Shown here in pieces: positions 42,905-54,900 of a stretch of DNA of 64,000 nucleotides. Location: the NCBI GenBank assembly GCA_946902875.1, contig OX336339.1, positions 25,265,349 through 25,329,348 on the forward strand. The letters run 5' to 3'. The DNA comes from Nematopogon swammerdamellus (taxonomy: Eukaryota > Arthropoda > Insecta > Lepidoptera > Adelidae). Position 1 is the first letter of the stretch. Each line of letters begins with the position of its first letter. A program made the position numbers and the translations under genes. Under the pieces are notes generated by a model. That model was not told the DNA's origin, did not search any database, and worked only from the letters and a program-made list of their open reading frames with translations.

Positions 42905-43180
42905 ACAATGACTGTAGCTCCCTTCCCTTCTTACCTCCCGCTCGGTTGATGCCACCACACTGAATGAAAGGTCGGTTTGAAACGGCCCTGTAAATTGTAT
43001 TGTATCGTTTATTTGATCATTCATATGGCAGTTAGACTGCACTCGAACTTGTCACATTTTGTTCTATCCGGTTCGATTACACCCATGAAGAAGAATCGGC
43101 AAGAAACTTCGCAGTAGTTCAGTATAGCCGGCACGACCGAAGGGAAGCACTGACATATCACCTAGTTCACCTAGGTGCCT
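42905..43180 (+). mobile_element. SINE-A body interrupted by another repeat (42995-43118)
   Basis: The left half has 'ctcccttcccttcttacctc' and 'atgaaaggtcggtttgaaac'. The right half resumes 'ttcagtatagccggcacgac'. The insert, with 'tcattcatatggcagttaga' and 'caagaaacttcgcag', also occurs at 48785-48910. Confidence 0.65.
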
Positions 43181-43989
43181 ATTTACATATTAAATTAAAG
43201 GTGAAGTGTCTATTTTCACGAAACTTTAAAAACATTTTGTAATGTTAGAACAATACTTAGGTAGGCACTAAAAACACTAAATCTAAATACATATGTAGTT
43301 ATTCCACAAAAAACGTACGAATAAATGACTCGTACGCTTGCACACAGGCACGCGCCCACGAAACTTGAAGTTCGCAGTACATCATTGAAGTCAGTCCATT
43401 CCACTGCCTACTGAATGCATGCGCTGCAATGATTGAAAGACTGACTGATTCGTCGCACTGGCTGCAGACAACTCAGTATCGGAAACATGCAATAATTTGG
43501 TACATTCAGTCAGTACTATTTCCGCGCCTGCAAAAATCAACCCAGCTGCCCATACGTAGAGCTCGTTTTTGCATGTCAATATCTAGCAGCTGGCAGTGCG
43601 GTAACAGGATTTTCATTCAGTGCGCATTTCGCACCATGCAAAATTCAACCCAGTGACGAAGTAGTAAAGCTCATTTTTTAATGACAATATTGACTACGCG
43701 CAGCGCAGGGCTAGTATGGTTGAGTCAGTAAATGCAAAAACCAACCTTGTACGAAAGACATAGAGCTCATTGTTGCATATCTATATCAACCTACTAACTG
43801 AGCACTGACTGTAACAGCTACTTCATTGAAGCTGTACGCATTCCGCGCACTGACACAGCCGCACTGGTGCGATTTATCTGTTCCAGTGCTTAATTGCCAA
43901 GTCTAAAGCAAACACACCGCTTCACCCTTATTAACGCTCATTCTTTTGCCGTGAAACGAACGCTCTAACTTTCATCAATACTTCAATAC
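43181..43989. other. No gene recognised
   Basis: Short overlapping open frames occur on both strands (43216-43656) without family resemblance. Nothing is supported. Confidence 0.35.
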
Positions 43990-44386
43990 TAATAATAAAT
44001 CTGTAAGGGATGGTCATGTAGTAAGTTACTTTGTTTTATGAGATACTGCGTTTGTAGACTCTATGTATGCTACTAAAACTAGATTGACAATTTTTAGAAA
44101 TCTTTCTGTATGTATGTATGTTCCTCCATAACTCTTAAACCGATCATCCGAATTCGATGAAACTTAGTATTAAGCACATTTAACTATATACGTGACATTG
44201 CGCGTGAATTTTATTTAGCCAATCCTGTGGCTAAATAAAATTCAGTTCCAGTTACGCTAATATGTGGCTCTCACACACACCGTATTGTCCCGCGCGCCGA
44301 AATAAAGGTACGGTAGCGGGCTTAATTACTTTCTTCTTTTTAAATACAAATTTCACGCGAGCGAAGCTGCGGGCAGCAGCTAGTAA
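43990..44386 (-). repeat. Family E repeat, reverse orientation
   Basis: It begins on the plus strand with 'aataaatctgtaagggatgg' and ends with 'cgcgagcgaagctgcgggca'. Forward copies are at 46495-46815, 48480-48790, 63336-63595 and from 63835 to the window end. Confidence 0.65.
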
Positions 44387-44702
44387 TTAAAATAAAAGCA
44401 GCTTCTGTGTGTGTGGTTGGCGGTTCAAAAAAGCTCTATAAGTTTTCTCCTTACCGGTTCATCCTTGTAGATTGCAATGCTGAACGGGGCATGACAAAAT
44501 AAAGACGATATTGTGTCATGCATGAGACACCTGGTTGGAACGAAGATCCTTTCGCTATATAGGAAGGAATTCCTTAACGAATGAGTTTCTCGTTGCTTTT
44601 ATAGGTACCTAATGTATTATTGATGTGCACCTATTCGACTGGCGATTCTATATTGGATTTATATTATTAATAATTTTAATTTTAATAGGATTTATTTATT
44701 AC

Positions 44703-46153
44703 TAGCTTTTGCCCGCGGCTTCGCTCGCGTGAAATTCGTATTTCAAAGAAAGAAAGTAAGTAACTAAGGGCGAGCTGGGTTCAGGTAAACGATAAACCGT
44801 CTCGAAGAAAGTGAGTAACTTTTTGAGACCGAAGGCGGAGTTGCGTTCAGGAAGACGATAAACCTTCTCGAAGACAGTAAGTAACTATGGGCGAGGCCGA
44901 AGGCCGAGCTGCGTTCAGGAAGAGGATAAACCATCTTTAAGAAAGTAAGTAACAAAGGGCGAGGCCGAAGGCCGAGCTGCGTTCAGGAAGAGGGTAACCT
45001 TTTCGAAGAAAGTAAGTAACTATGGGCGAGGCCGAAGGCCGAGCTGCGTTCTCGATGAGGGTAAACTTTTCGAAGAAAGTAAGTAACAGAGGGCGAGGCC
45101 GAAGGCCGAGCTTCGTTCAGGAAAACGATAAACCTTTTCGAAGACAGTAAGTAACAATGGGCGAGGCCGAAGGCCGAGCTGCGTTCAGGAAGAGGATAAT
45201 CTTTTCGAAGAAAGTAAGTAACAGAGGGCGAGGCCGAAGGCCGAGCTGCGTTCAGGAAGACGATAAACCTTTTCGAAGACAGTAAGTAACTATAGGCGAG
45301 GCCGAAGGCCGAGCTGCGTTCAGGATGAGGGTAAACTTTTCGAAGAAAGTAAGTAACAGAGGGCGAGGCCGAAGGCCGAACTGCGTTCAGGAAGGCGATA
45401 AACCTTTTCGAAGACAGTAAGTAACTATGGGCGTGGCCGAAGGCCGAGCTGCGTTCAGGAAGAGGATAAACATTTTCGAAGAAAGTAAGTAACAAAGAAG
45501 TTACTTTCTTCGAGAAGATTTATGGTCTTCCTGAACGCAGCTCGGCCTTCGGACTCGCCCTCTGTTACTTACATTCTTCGAAAAGGTTATCCTCTTCCTG
45601 AACGCAACTCGGCCTTCGGCCTCGCCCTTTGTTACTTACTTTCTTAGGGATGGTTTATCCTCTTCATGAACGCAGCTCGGCCTTCGGCCTCGCCCATAGT
45701 TACTTACTGTCTTCGAGAAGGTTTATCGTTTTCCTGAACGCAGCTCGGCCTTCGGCCTCGCCCTCTCTTACTTACTTTCTTCGAAAAGTATAACCTCATC
45801 CTGAATGCAGCTTGGCCTTCGGCCTCGCCCATAGTTACTTACTTTCTTCGAAAAGGTTATCCTCTTCCTGAACGCAGCTCGGCCTTCGGCCTCGCCCTTT
45901 GTTACTTACTTTCTTAAAGATGGTTTATCCTCTTCCTGAACGCAGCTCGGCCTTCGGCCTCGCCCATAATTACTTACTGTCTTCGAAAAGGTTTATCGTC
46001 TTCCTGAAAGCAACTCCGCCTTCGGCCTCAAAAAGTTACTCACTTTCTTCGAGACGGTTTATCGTTTACCTGAACCCAGCTCGCCCTTAGTTACTTACTT
46101 TCTTCCTTTGAAATACGAATTTCACGCGAGCGAAGCCGCGGGCAAAAGCTAGT
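44703..46153. repeat. 1.45-kb palindrome built of 67-bp tandem repeats
   Basis: About eleven units of about 67 bp (core 'gaggccgaaggccgagctgc', joined by 'aagtaagtaac') run forward to 45490. About nine inverted units then follow from 45497. The outermost 60 bp pair exactly in kind: 'gcttttgcccgcggcttcgc' at 44705 and its complement at about 46128-46150. Units alternate between 'gacagtaagtaactatggg' and 'gaaagtaagtaacagaggg' types, so the array has a dimeric higher order. The minus-strand frame at 44983-45495 only reflects the repeat. Confidence 0.93.
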
Positions 46154-46494
46154 TATAACAATAAAAACATATGGTACATATCACTACAAAGATGTATTTT
46201 TTTTTAATTAACTGCATATTTACTTTTCCTTTAAATAGAACAGAAATTGTTATATTTCAATTTTCCACTATTTTCGCTCTCCTGAACAATTTAGAATTTT
46301 GGTTAATACCTATCGTTTGCACCTAAAATTAATCAAATAGATAGGTACCTAACGAAGTTAACCTACATAATAAATATTATGAATCGAATTAAATAAGAAA
46401 CTCTGCTCAAGACAATGCATACACACACCGCGCTCCGCCGCCGCCGCGCCGCCAGTCTTCGCCAGCAGCCGCGCTACTAACCCCCGCCGCGGCG

Positions 46495-46815
46495 CGCCGC
46501 CCTATATTTCGGCGTTTGGAACAATTCGATTTGTATGGGAGCCACATCTTAGCGTAGCCGGAAGTGAATTTTAGTAAGCCTATCCTGTGTCCCGTATAGT
46601 AAAAATTGGAGTGTACTAAGTTTCATCAAATTCGGATGATGGCTTTAAGAGTTATGGAGGAACATACATACATACATACATACATACATACAGAAAAGAT
46701 TTCTAAAAATCGTCAATTTAGCTTTAGTATCATACATAGAGGCTACAAACTCAATATTTCCTAAAACAAAATAACTTACTCCATGACCATCCCTTACAGA
46801 TTTATTATTAGTATT
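46495..46815 (+). repeat. Family E repeat
   Basis: It contains 'tgtactaagtttcatcaaat', a (CATA)n tract near 46670 and 'catcccttacagatttatta'. It faces the reverse copy at 43990-44386, so the palindrome sits between inverted family E copies. Confidence 0.65.
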
Positions 46816-47040
46816 GATTGATGATGTTTGAATTTTTTTAATTGAAATTGAATTGAATATCGTTAAATTGTATCTAATTTCTAAATTGTAAAATTTGAAA
46901 ATGTGTGAATGTTAGTTTGTGACTTGTCTATGTTATATACCAATAAATCTTTAATAAGAAATTAATTTAATAAATAACAAAAAAGTAATACTAATAACTA
47001 AAGAAATAAACCTACCTAACAAACATTAAAATAACTATCA

Positions 47041-47112
47041 AAAGGGGCATTTTCAAATGTTCCTAGAACGCTTGCTGCATTACCCCGCTGGATGGCAAGG
47101 CTTACCCTTCGT
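47041..47112 (-). pseudogene. LINE ORF C-terminal fragment
   Basis: The minus strand encodes SLAIQRGNAASVLGTFENAP, the same C-terminal signature as the remnant at 35690-36160. Nothing else of the element is present. Confidence 0.6.
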
Positions 47113-47237
47113 GCTTGCGTGCTTTTGTACCGCCTTCAACTCAAGGGTCCGAATAGAATCAAAATTTTATTTAACACTTTCAAGCTCTAGTTGTTTTTTT
47201 GAAGTCGGTGCAATATTTTTTATATTTCAAGAAAAAG

Positions 47238-47905
47238 TTCCCTGCACCATATAATGCGTGTCGAGCTTTAGAAAGATATAATCCGGTTGTAGAGCGTCGT
47301 CCCTGTCGCAGGAACGCACACTTCTCTGTGCGACAGGGACGACACTCTACAAGCGGCCGTACGACACCTGAAAGCCTTTGTCGTGCCTGCTGTTCCTTCA
47401 CTCCTACTCCTTCGCCCGGAGCGAACCAATAGAAGCCGATATTCGTTTGGTCGGTTAAGTAACTTGTTAGCTCAGTGGTAAGCGTGTAGGGTTTGCATTT
47501 TTTGGACCATGGGTTCGAATCTTTCAAAATCTTTTTGTTTTTTTTTTTTTTTAAGCAATGTTAGGGTGTTTAAATTTTTTTAGGATGTTTAGTTTTTTTT
47601 TATTTATCCACCTAAAAGCTTTATTTTCGGAAATACAAACGTAACAAAAACGACATGCACCGCCTCAAAATTAGGTTAGGGTTAATAATATATAGAAGAT
47701 GCGTCGCGTAGCGAGCATCTTCTATAAATTAACCCTGGTTATTTTTTTTTTAACCCCCAAAACCTCATTTATTTATCACTTCAAGGAGTGGTTCCGCAGG
47801 ATCGCAGGAACAGCAGGCACGACAATGGCTTTCAGGTGGCGCACCGCTACAAGCGGATTGTCTCTTTCTAAAGCTCGACATGCATTATTTGGTGGCGGGA
47901 ACTGT
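47238..47905. repeat. Inverted repeat pair (foldback) with inner hairpins
   Basis: The block at 47238-47400 ('tgtcgagctttagaaagata', 'cgtgcctgctgttcc') reappears inverted at 47800-47905. Inside the left arm, a 15-bp stem gtcgtccctgtcgca / tgcgacagggacgac (47289-47337) interrupts the match and looks like a small insertion. A second hairpin, agaagatgc / gcatcttct, lies at 47694-47722. Confidence 0.7.
47462..47518 (+). other. tRNA-like head sequence (A box and B box), not a functional tRNA
   Basis: The segment reads 'gttagctcagtggtaagcg' (A box) and, about 30 bp on, 'gggttcgaatctttc' (B box), followed by poly-T. I could not fold a complete acceptor stem or a clean anticodon arm. It is most likely a pseudogene or SINE head. 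Confidence 0.4.
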
Positions 47906-48479
47906 AAGTACAGCGCAGCTGACTGTGTCTGTTAATCCGGCCTTTATTCGCGAGTACGCGGCGAGTCAACCGCAATAACAATATCAAACAACTTATTTGG
48001 CCGCGTTCCAAAAGAATCTATGCAGCGTACGTTAAAGTCACTTCTCGCGGCGGCGGCGCAATAATAACGTGACATCGCGTTCAGTTTTAACTTAGATTTT
48101 TAAACGGAGCGCGCAGTAATTGTATGTGAAGCTGCAAAGTTATGTTTTTCCGTAGGTCTAATAAGTTAGTAGCTTTGGCTCACGGCTTCTCTCGCGAGAA
48201 ATTTGGATTTCAGACAAAGACAAAGACAAAGTCAAAGACAAATCATTTATTGCAATTTTTGTAGAGTATTTAAACATTGATCGCCTGCCTGGGTTGTACA
48301 TGAGTGCTACTACAAAGTGCCTGGGTAGGCATGCAACACAGCACTAACACTACTCTCTCGTGAGAGTTGCGCAATACTGAATCAATTATTTATAAATCAA
48401 CAATTAAATAGGTACCTAATTACCACTCATACTGAATAAAATAAAAAAATATATATAAATTAAATTTAATAAATAAAAA

Positions 48480-48910
48480 AAATAAAGTAAATAAGAAAGA
48501 AGGCCGCTCCGCGTTCCTGCGTTACCTTTATTTCGGCGCTCGGAACAATTCGGTTTGTATGAGAGCCACTAGAGTATATCCCGTGTCACGTATAGTTAAA
48601 TGTGCTGGCATTAAGTTTCATCGAATTCGGATGATCGGTTTAAGAGTTATGGAGGAACATACATACATACAGAAACTACTTCTAAAAATTATCAATTTAG
48701 CTTTAGTATCATACATACAGTCTACAAACGCAATATCTTACAAAACAAAATAACTTACTCCATGACCATCCCTTACAGATTTATTTTTGTATTGTTGTAT
48801 TGTTTATTGATCATTCATATGGCAGTTAGACTGCTCTCGAACTTGTCACAATTTGTTCTATCCGGTTCGATTACATCCACGAAGAAGAACCGACAAGAAA
48901 CTTCGCAGGG
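48480..48910 (+). repeat. Family E repeat followed by repeat G
   Basis: Family E covers 48480-48790 ('cgaattcggatgatcggttt', 'catcccttacagattta'). Repeat G covers 48790-48910 ('catatggcagttagactgct', 'gacaagaaacttcgcagg') and is the same block that interrupts the SINE-A at 42905-43180. Confidence 0.6.
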
Positions 48911-49417
48911 TATTTTTTAAACATATTTTTACAAGAATTTAGTGACTAGCCACATAATAACACAGCCCGTAGTCTATCTAAAACAAAGCTTGAGAGCAAG
49001 ATTAACAATTTTGCTGAGAGTTCTGACTACAAAGACTTATTAATTAAGTGAATCAGGTGTAAAGAGCCTTTGTCAAACTTTGATACGTAATTTGCATCAA
49101 CATAACTATGTTAGTATATTAAACTACAATGTAGTATAATTGTATTGTCAAAAATAAAAAATAAAAATATATGAATATTTAAGATACTTGAAGTATCAAG
49201 TTGTCAATGGGTTAATAAAGTTGAGGTACTAATGGTACCTAGTCAAGTACATTATTAGTATGGAAATATTTCTGAATCTGAACTTAAATCCATTTAAGGC
49301 AGATGACTCCCTTCTTATATTACTAGGTAGTAGAGTTTAACCCGCCCGGGTCGGTACCACCGCACTGAATGAAAGGTCGGTCGAAACGGCTATGTAAATA
49401 GTTTGTGTTTTCCGTCC

Positions 49418-50774
49418 AGAAGCTCGATTCTGCTATAAGATTAGTGCGTGTGTTATGTTTGTGTTTCGTCAAAACCGCACGTTTCGCCGAAATGCTATTC
49501 TACTCGCTAAGTTAGACCAAACGCGCGTGTTAGGTTATGTTATGTTTGTGAAACACTAACACGCCGTCTGCTTCAAAGTAACGATGTGTTTTGGTGAAAA
49601 CATATTATTTTTGAGGTGATTTCGAATGTTTTGTTTTTAGTTTTGGGTTTAATTTTAAATTGTTGTTTGTGAAAGTTTCGAAAAATGGCAGAAGGCTATC
49701 TAGAAATGAAAATGAGGAGACAGGGATCGCCGAGAGAAAACGGAGATACGCGTCAAACCCTCTCGACGTACCGATGAATTTGCTATTTTATTATTTATGA
49801 TTTATTATTTATTACTTATTACTTATTACTTGTTACTTATTACTTGTCACTTGTCACTTGTCACTTGTCACTTGTCACTTGTCACTTGTCACTTGTCACT
49901 TGTCACTTGTCACTTGTCACTTGTCACTTGTCACTTGTCACTTGTCACTTGTCACTTATTATTTATTATGTATTATTTATTATTTATTATTTATTATTTA
50001 TTATTTATTATTGGTTGTTAGTTATTTGTTATTTATTATTTATTTATTTAAATCCTTTATTTCACATTTTTAAAATGTTATATTAATTTTACATATTTAA
50101 ACTAAAACTAATAAAAAATACATAAAATGTACGAATTTAATAAAAACGGTAATTATTAATTATTCATGTTTGCCGTTTTGGCTTCTAAATAAATTATGTT
50201 AACGTACCTACTATATTATTTCAGTGAAATTATATTAATTGTAATATCACTTACTTTTATGCATATTATATTTTATATTTATGTAATAGTAATTATATAA
50301 CATTTTGTAAAAATGATTCTTTCTAGCAAATAAATCCCCAACAAAGAGGGATTTGTAAAATGGTATCACATCTATGAGCGTGTCGCCAAGCGACGAAAAT
50401 CAGTAAACATTTGCACTCAATTTGAACAAAATAAATGTATAACTCGCTTAATTATGAATGTTTGTCACAATAATTAATTCTTGCATATTTTTATGCATCT
50501 ATTACGCATAATTCATTATTTTTATTGGTAAGTATTTAAAAGAAAAAACTTTAGTCAACATTATTGTCAGGATTTTTCGCGTTAGGCGACGCGATGACAA
50601 ACCTTCACCTAAGCTCCGCCTCCTGTTACCACAGACACTAACTAAACGTGTTTTGTAAATAGCAGAATAGCATCATGTGGAAACCACGTCCAAACTTACT
50701 CGTGTTATGTTTGACTCAAACACAACACACGAAGTATGTTTGAAAATTGTGCAATTAGCAGAATCGAGCTTCTG
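49418..50774. mobile_element. Non-autonomous DNA element with 18-bp TIRs
   Basis: The ends are 'cagaagctcgattctgct' and its exact complement. It sits inside a SINE-A. No transposase frame is present. It contains the heptanucleotide array at 49785-50045. A clear target-site duplication could not be defined, so the superfamily is open. Confidence 0.7.
49785..50045. repeat. Heptanucleotide microsatellite, three variants in blocks
   Basis: The 7-bp period holds throughout: TTATTTA/CTTATTA-type units, then about 17 uninterrupted CTTGTCA units (about 49850-49960), then TTATTTA units again. The open frames in three phases are the repeat itself. Confidence 0.92.
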
Positions 50775-50890
50775 TTCAGTCTAGCCGGCACCACCGAAGG
50801 GAAGCACTGACGTGGCACCTAGTTCGCCCGGTGTTATGGGCTGACATCACGGATGTTGTAGGTGATGTAGCCAACCATGTCAGTTTCCTT

Positions 50891-51797
50891 TAAAAAAAAG
50901 ATTTTCTATATTATGCAGTTAACATAAACACATTACGCTTACTAAATACTTACGCAAATGTTTTATCCAAAGGGAAACTAAACCTGGTCTCAGCACCACT
51001 GTGACCTTTCCAAATAGCCGTGCGGAGGCGGAATCTCTGGGGGCGTCGGAATATTCTTCATGGATATTCAACATTTATTTCACTCGCAGGCCAGAAAAAA
51101 CGTAAGAAATACTATTATTGTAACTAATAATTTTGAACTAATAATTTGTAACTTTTTTTTTGAAGATGGCGGACGGCGGAAGTTTGTCGCGTCGTCGTTG
51201 TAATTAATAATATATATTTTTGTGGTTCTCGCGGTGCGAGAACTTATACAACAGACGTTAAAAGCTACAACAGAATTGGCTGTATACTCTAATGAATTTT
51301 GCCTGTTTCGGGAGGATACGAATAAATCTAAAAAAAAAAAAAAAAAAAACTAATAATTTTGAGGATAATGTGTAAATGAAAGTTCAAACCAAATGCTCCG
51401 CTATAGTTGTACCAGTTTTTGTTTTCTTTAGAACATTTTTTATTTAGTTTTGACATTGAAAATGTGTTTTGGTTCGTTTCAGTATAGGCCCCGATTTCAC
51501 GAAAAAGTGCGATCCCCATATATCTCGGAGAGTTGTGAAGAGATGATATTCAAAAAAAGGTTCAAAAGACGCGTATTCATGAGAACTGTAAGGTGCAAAA
51601 ATAATTATTCGAGAAAGTAAAAAACGAAAAAAGTTATGGCCGAAATAATGAAAAAAATAATTAATTTTTTTCCGAATTTTTGATTTTGGCGCTCGATATT
51701 TTGGAAACGAAGAATGATATAAAAAATTTGAGAAAAACTCCTCAGGACAGTTTAGTCAGCTACAATTTGAGCCTAAAACAAAGACGATCGGATTAAG
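50891..51797. other. No gene recognised
   Basis: The stretch is AT-rich with a long A tract at 51330-51349. 'gtggttctcgcggtgcgaga' at about 51222 is a short imperfect palindrome. It is the flank into which the BEL/Pao element inserted. Confidence 0.4.
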
Positions 51798-51802
51798 GGT
51801 TT

Positions 51803-51924
51803 TATTAGCGACGAAAATGAAAACCAGACTTTTTCCTTCGAATTTTATTGACATAGTGACCAAAGAATATCACATGTTAGAAAAATAAACACTAAATAAT
51901 ATTATTACTGGCCAGTTCGGCACA
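51803..51924 (-). repeat. 3' LTR of the BEL/Pao element
   Basis: On the minus strand it starts 'tgtgccgaactggccag' and ends 'cgtcgctaata'. It contains AATAAA (plus-strand tttatt at 51844-51849). Confidence 0.93.
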
Positions 51925-51940
51925 TCGTCCCTCTTTTTTT
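51925..51940 (-). promoter_or_regulatory. Polypurine tract
   Basis: The minus strand reads AAAAAAAGAGGGACGA directly before the 3' LTR, as needed for plus-strand priming. Confidence 0.85.
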
Positions 51941-51990
51941 GGTAAAACTAAACATTAAATTTACACAAATCAAATTTTAATTAAGTTCCA

Positions 51991-54900
51991 TTAGTCACAT
52001 ACAGATACAGGTAATAAAATCAATTTCTTGGTAGGCCTACGCAAGATACCTACTACCGTTTCTACGTCGGCCACCCTAACTACTTTGTCCTGGCCTGCGT
52101 ACACCGCCTTCACCCTGCCTCTTGGCCAAGTTCCACGCGGCAAGGTGCCGTCCACTATCAGAACTAAATCGCCTACAGCCAAGTTGTTGTTTGAAGCGCG
52201 CTTTCTGCCTCTCGTCTGAAGTGTCGGTAGGTATTCTGATATCCAACGGCTCCAGAAATGATCGGCGAGTCTTAGGGCTTTCTTGTAATCACAGCGTCTG
52301 ATCATATCGCTATCATCTAACTTGATAGGAAGAGGAGCTCCTGAAGAGGTACCGATGATAAAGTGAAAAGGAGTTAACGCTTCCGGGTCTGATGGGTCAA
52401 CTGAGACGTGCGTCAGGGGTCTGGAGTTAATTATAGCTTCAGCTTCTGCTATCAGAGTTGTAAAAACTTCTTCTTTGGGAAATCTCTCGTTCAGTGTGGT
52501 AGATAAAGCCACTTTTACACTTCTAACCAACCTTTCCCAAGCACCTCCCATAAACGGTGCAGCTGGTGGAATAAATTTCCATTCGATGCCCTTGTTTGCA
52601 GCAAAGTTAGTAATGGATTCGGCATACATCTTAGTTAGCTCGTTGTTCGCACCAGTGAAAGCTGTGCCGTTGTCCGAGAGTATCCTTATTGGTGTACCTC
52701 TTCTTGCTATAAAACGGCGAAGGCTCATCACAGCGGAATCCGTGGACAAACTGTTGACAACTTCAAGGTGGATGGCACGTGTTGTCATGCACGTATATAA
52801 AGCCACGTAGCGTTTTTCGTGTCTTCGGCCAACAGAGACTTGCAGAGGGCCCAGGTAATCAAGACCCACATACGTGAAAGGTCTGTGGTGGTGAGATAAC
52901 CTTTCTATAGGAAGATCGCCCATAGGAGGTTCCAGGGGAACAGCTTTTTTGATTTTGCAGAATTGGCAGTCATATGCAACCTTTCTTACAGTACTTCGTA
53001 ATTTAATAATCCAAAACCTTTGTCTCAGTTCATTAATTATCGTTTCGTTATTAGCGTGCGCTGCATTCTTGTGATAGTGAAGAACTAGAAGTCGTACAGA
53101 GGGGTGAGTTCCTTGAAGAATTATGGGACATTTTACTTCTTCGGGGATACCACGAGCTGCGACGATTCGGCCCTTCAATCTCAGCAAACCATCTTGAGTT
53201 ACGGTAGGGGCAAATTTGTAGAGCTTACTGCGATGAGGGACAGGCTGTCGCGTACGCAGGCATGCTATCTCAGGACCAAACGTTTCTTCTTGGCCTCCGC
53301 GTAGAATATGAATCTCAGCTAAACCTAAGTCTTGTGCGCTTAGAGGTTCTAAATTCAGCGGTTTAGAGATTGATTGCCGAGACAAAGTTGCCAGAGAGCG
53401 TCTGGCCAATGTTTTCTGTATGCGAACGCGTAATGGACAAGCTATTACTTGGTCGTTTAAATTTGAATCAGAAATCGTAACGCTCGATTTACGAGTATCG
53501 AGGACGTCGTTCTCTGGCGCCTTTTGGTGATCAGTTACGTCTGTAGAAGATTCAAAAGGGGCAAAAGAACATATGTGACCCGGCATCAAGTTACCTACGT
53601 CTACTCCCCGATTTTTCAAACTACGAATTCGAAGAAGTCTAATGAACTGATGAGCGCGTGCGGTAGCACGTACCATTCGCAACCAATTACTGAAACGTTT
53701 TGGATTGGCGGAGAGCGGTAAATGATGTGGATCTACGGAATGTTGATAATGAATCGCTACTTTGGCACTTGGCTTCAACTCGTCTTGGTTCATTCGTTGG
53801 GTACTTACTGGTTCTTCGGGAAATATATTTTCTAAACCAAGTAAAAATCCGGGACCCGATATCCATCTGGACGTAGCATCTAGACCGCCAGATTTTATTC
53901 GAGTAGCATCATCGGCAACATTTAGACTGCTTGGGATCCATCGCCATTCCCGAATGTTCGTTATTTCTATTATTTCTCCAACTCTATGAGCCACAAAGGG
54001 CTTATACATTCGGGCGTCGCTACGAATCCATGCAAGAACAGTCATTGAATCACACCAAAATATGCGTTTTGAAGGCTTATTTCGATGGCTTTCGCAGATA
54101 GTTGAAGCAAAACGAGCTGCAATCAGTGCACCTTGAAGTTCTAGGCGAGGTATGGAAACTGGCTTTAGTGGGGATACTCTTACTTTACTTCCAATCAACG
54201 CGAGCTGCACGCTTTCATCCGAGTATATAAACCGCCAATATGCAACACATGCGTAAGCCAGTTCGCTGGCGTCACAGAACACATGTAGCTCGCGTTCTAC
54301 AGGATCAGACTTGCACAAGTACCAACGTGGAATTTTGAGGCTAGCTATAGAACTTAAGTCTTTGAACCATTCTTTCCATCTCATGGAATCGTCTTGTGGG
54401 AGATGCTGATCCCAATCTACGCCACTACGCCACGCTTGCTGAAACATAATGCGCCCTCTCACGATTATAGCACCTAAAAGTCCCATGGGATCATAAATTT
54501 TCATGATTAGAGAGAGCACAATACGTTTGGTGAGTACGGTTGGCAGCGTTTTTACTATATCATTACTAAAACTGATCACGTCTGATTCCGGCTGCCAAAC
54601 CACACCCAAAGTACGTACAAACAGTGAGGAGTTACCCAAATCAACATCTATGTTTGGTTTAATGTTCAAAAGGAGGTCGGGTGGAAGAAGCGATAGCGTG
54701 GACGGATCGTTTGATATCCATCCCCGCATTTCAAATCCTCCCTTTTTGTGAACGGTGACTATATCTGCAGCCAATTGTGCGGCTTCCTCGCTACAATCTA
54801 AGCTGCCGATAAAGTCGTCCATATAATGGTCCTTGACTATGGACGCCGCCGCTGCAGGGTACTGATCTTGAAAATCGAATGCATTTTTGTTTTTTACGTA

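Larger units (their letters stand above)
49320..50890 (+). mobile_element. SINE-A split by a 1.36-kb terminal-inverted-repeat element
   Basis: The left SINE part (49320-49417) has 'aacccgcccgggtcggtacc' and ends 'gttttccgtc'. The right part (from 50775) resumes 'ttcagtctagccggcaccac' and runs to 'accatgtcagtttcctt'. Joined, they match other SINE-A bodies, apart from about three bases at the junction. Confidence 0.75.

Noticed and set aside
44983..45495. 170-residue minus-strand open frame with repeated LLSSKRFIVFLN-like blocks
   Set aside because: It follows the 67-bp repeat exactly and has counterparts in the inverted arm. It reflects the repeat, not a protein gene.
45490..45500. Centre of the 1.45-kb palindrome as a possible replication origin
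   Set aside because: Nothing beyond symmetry supports this; no initiator motifs or neighbouring genes suggest it.
49797..50086. Three overlapping open frames rich in LVTCHLS repeats
   Set aside because: A 7-bp repeat stays open in every frame that lacks a stop; these are the heptanucleotide array.
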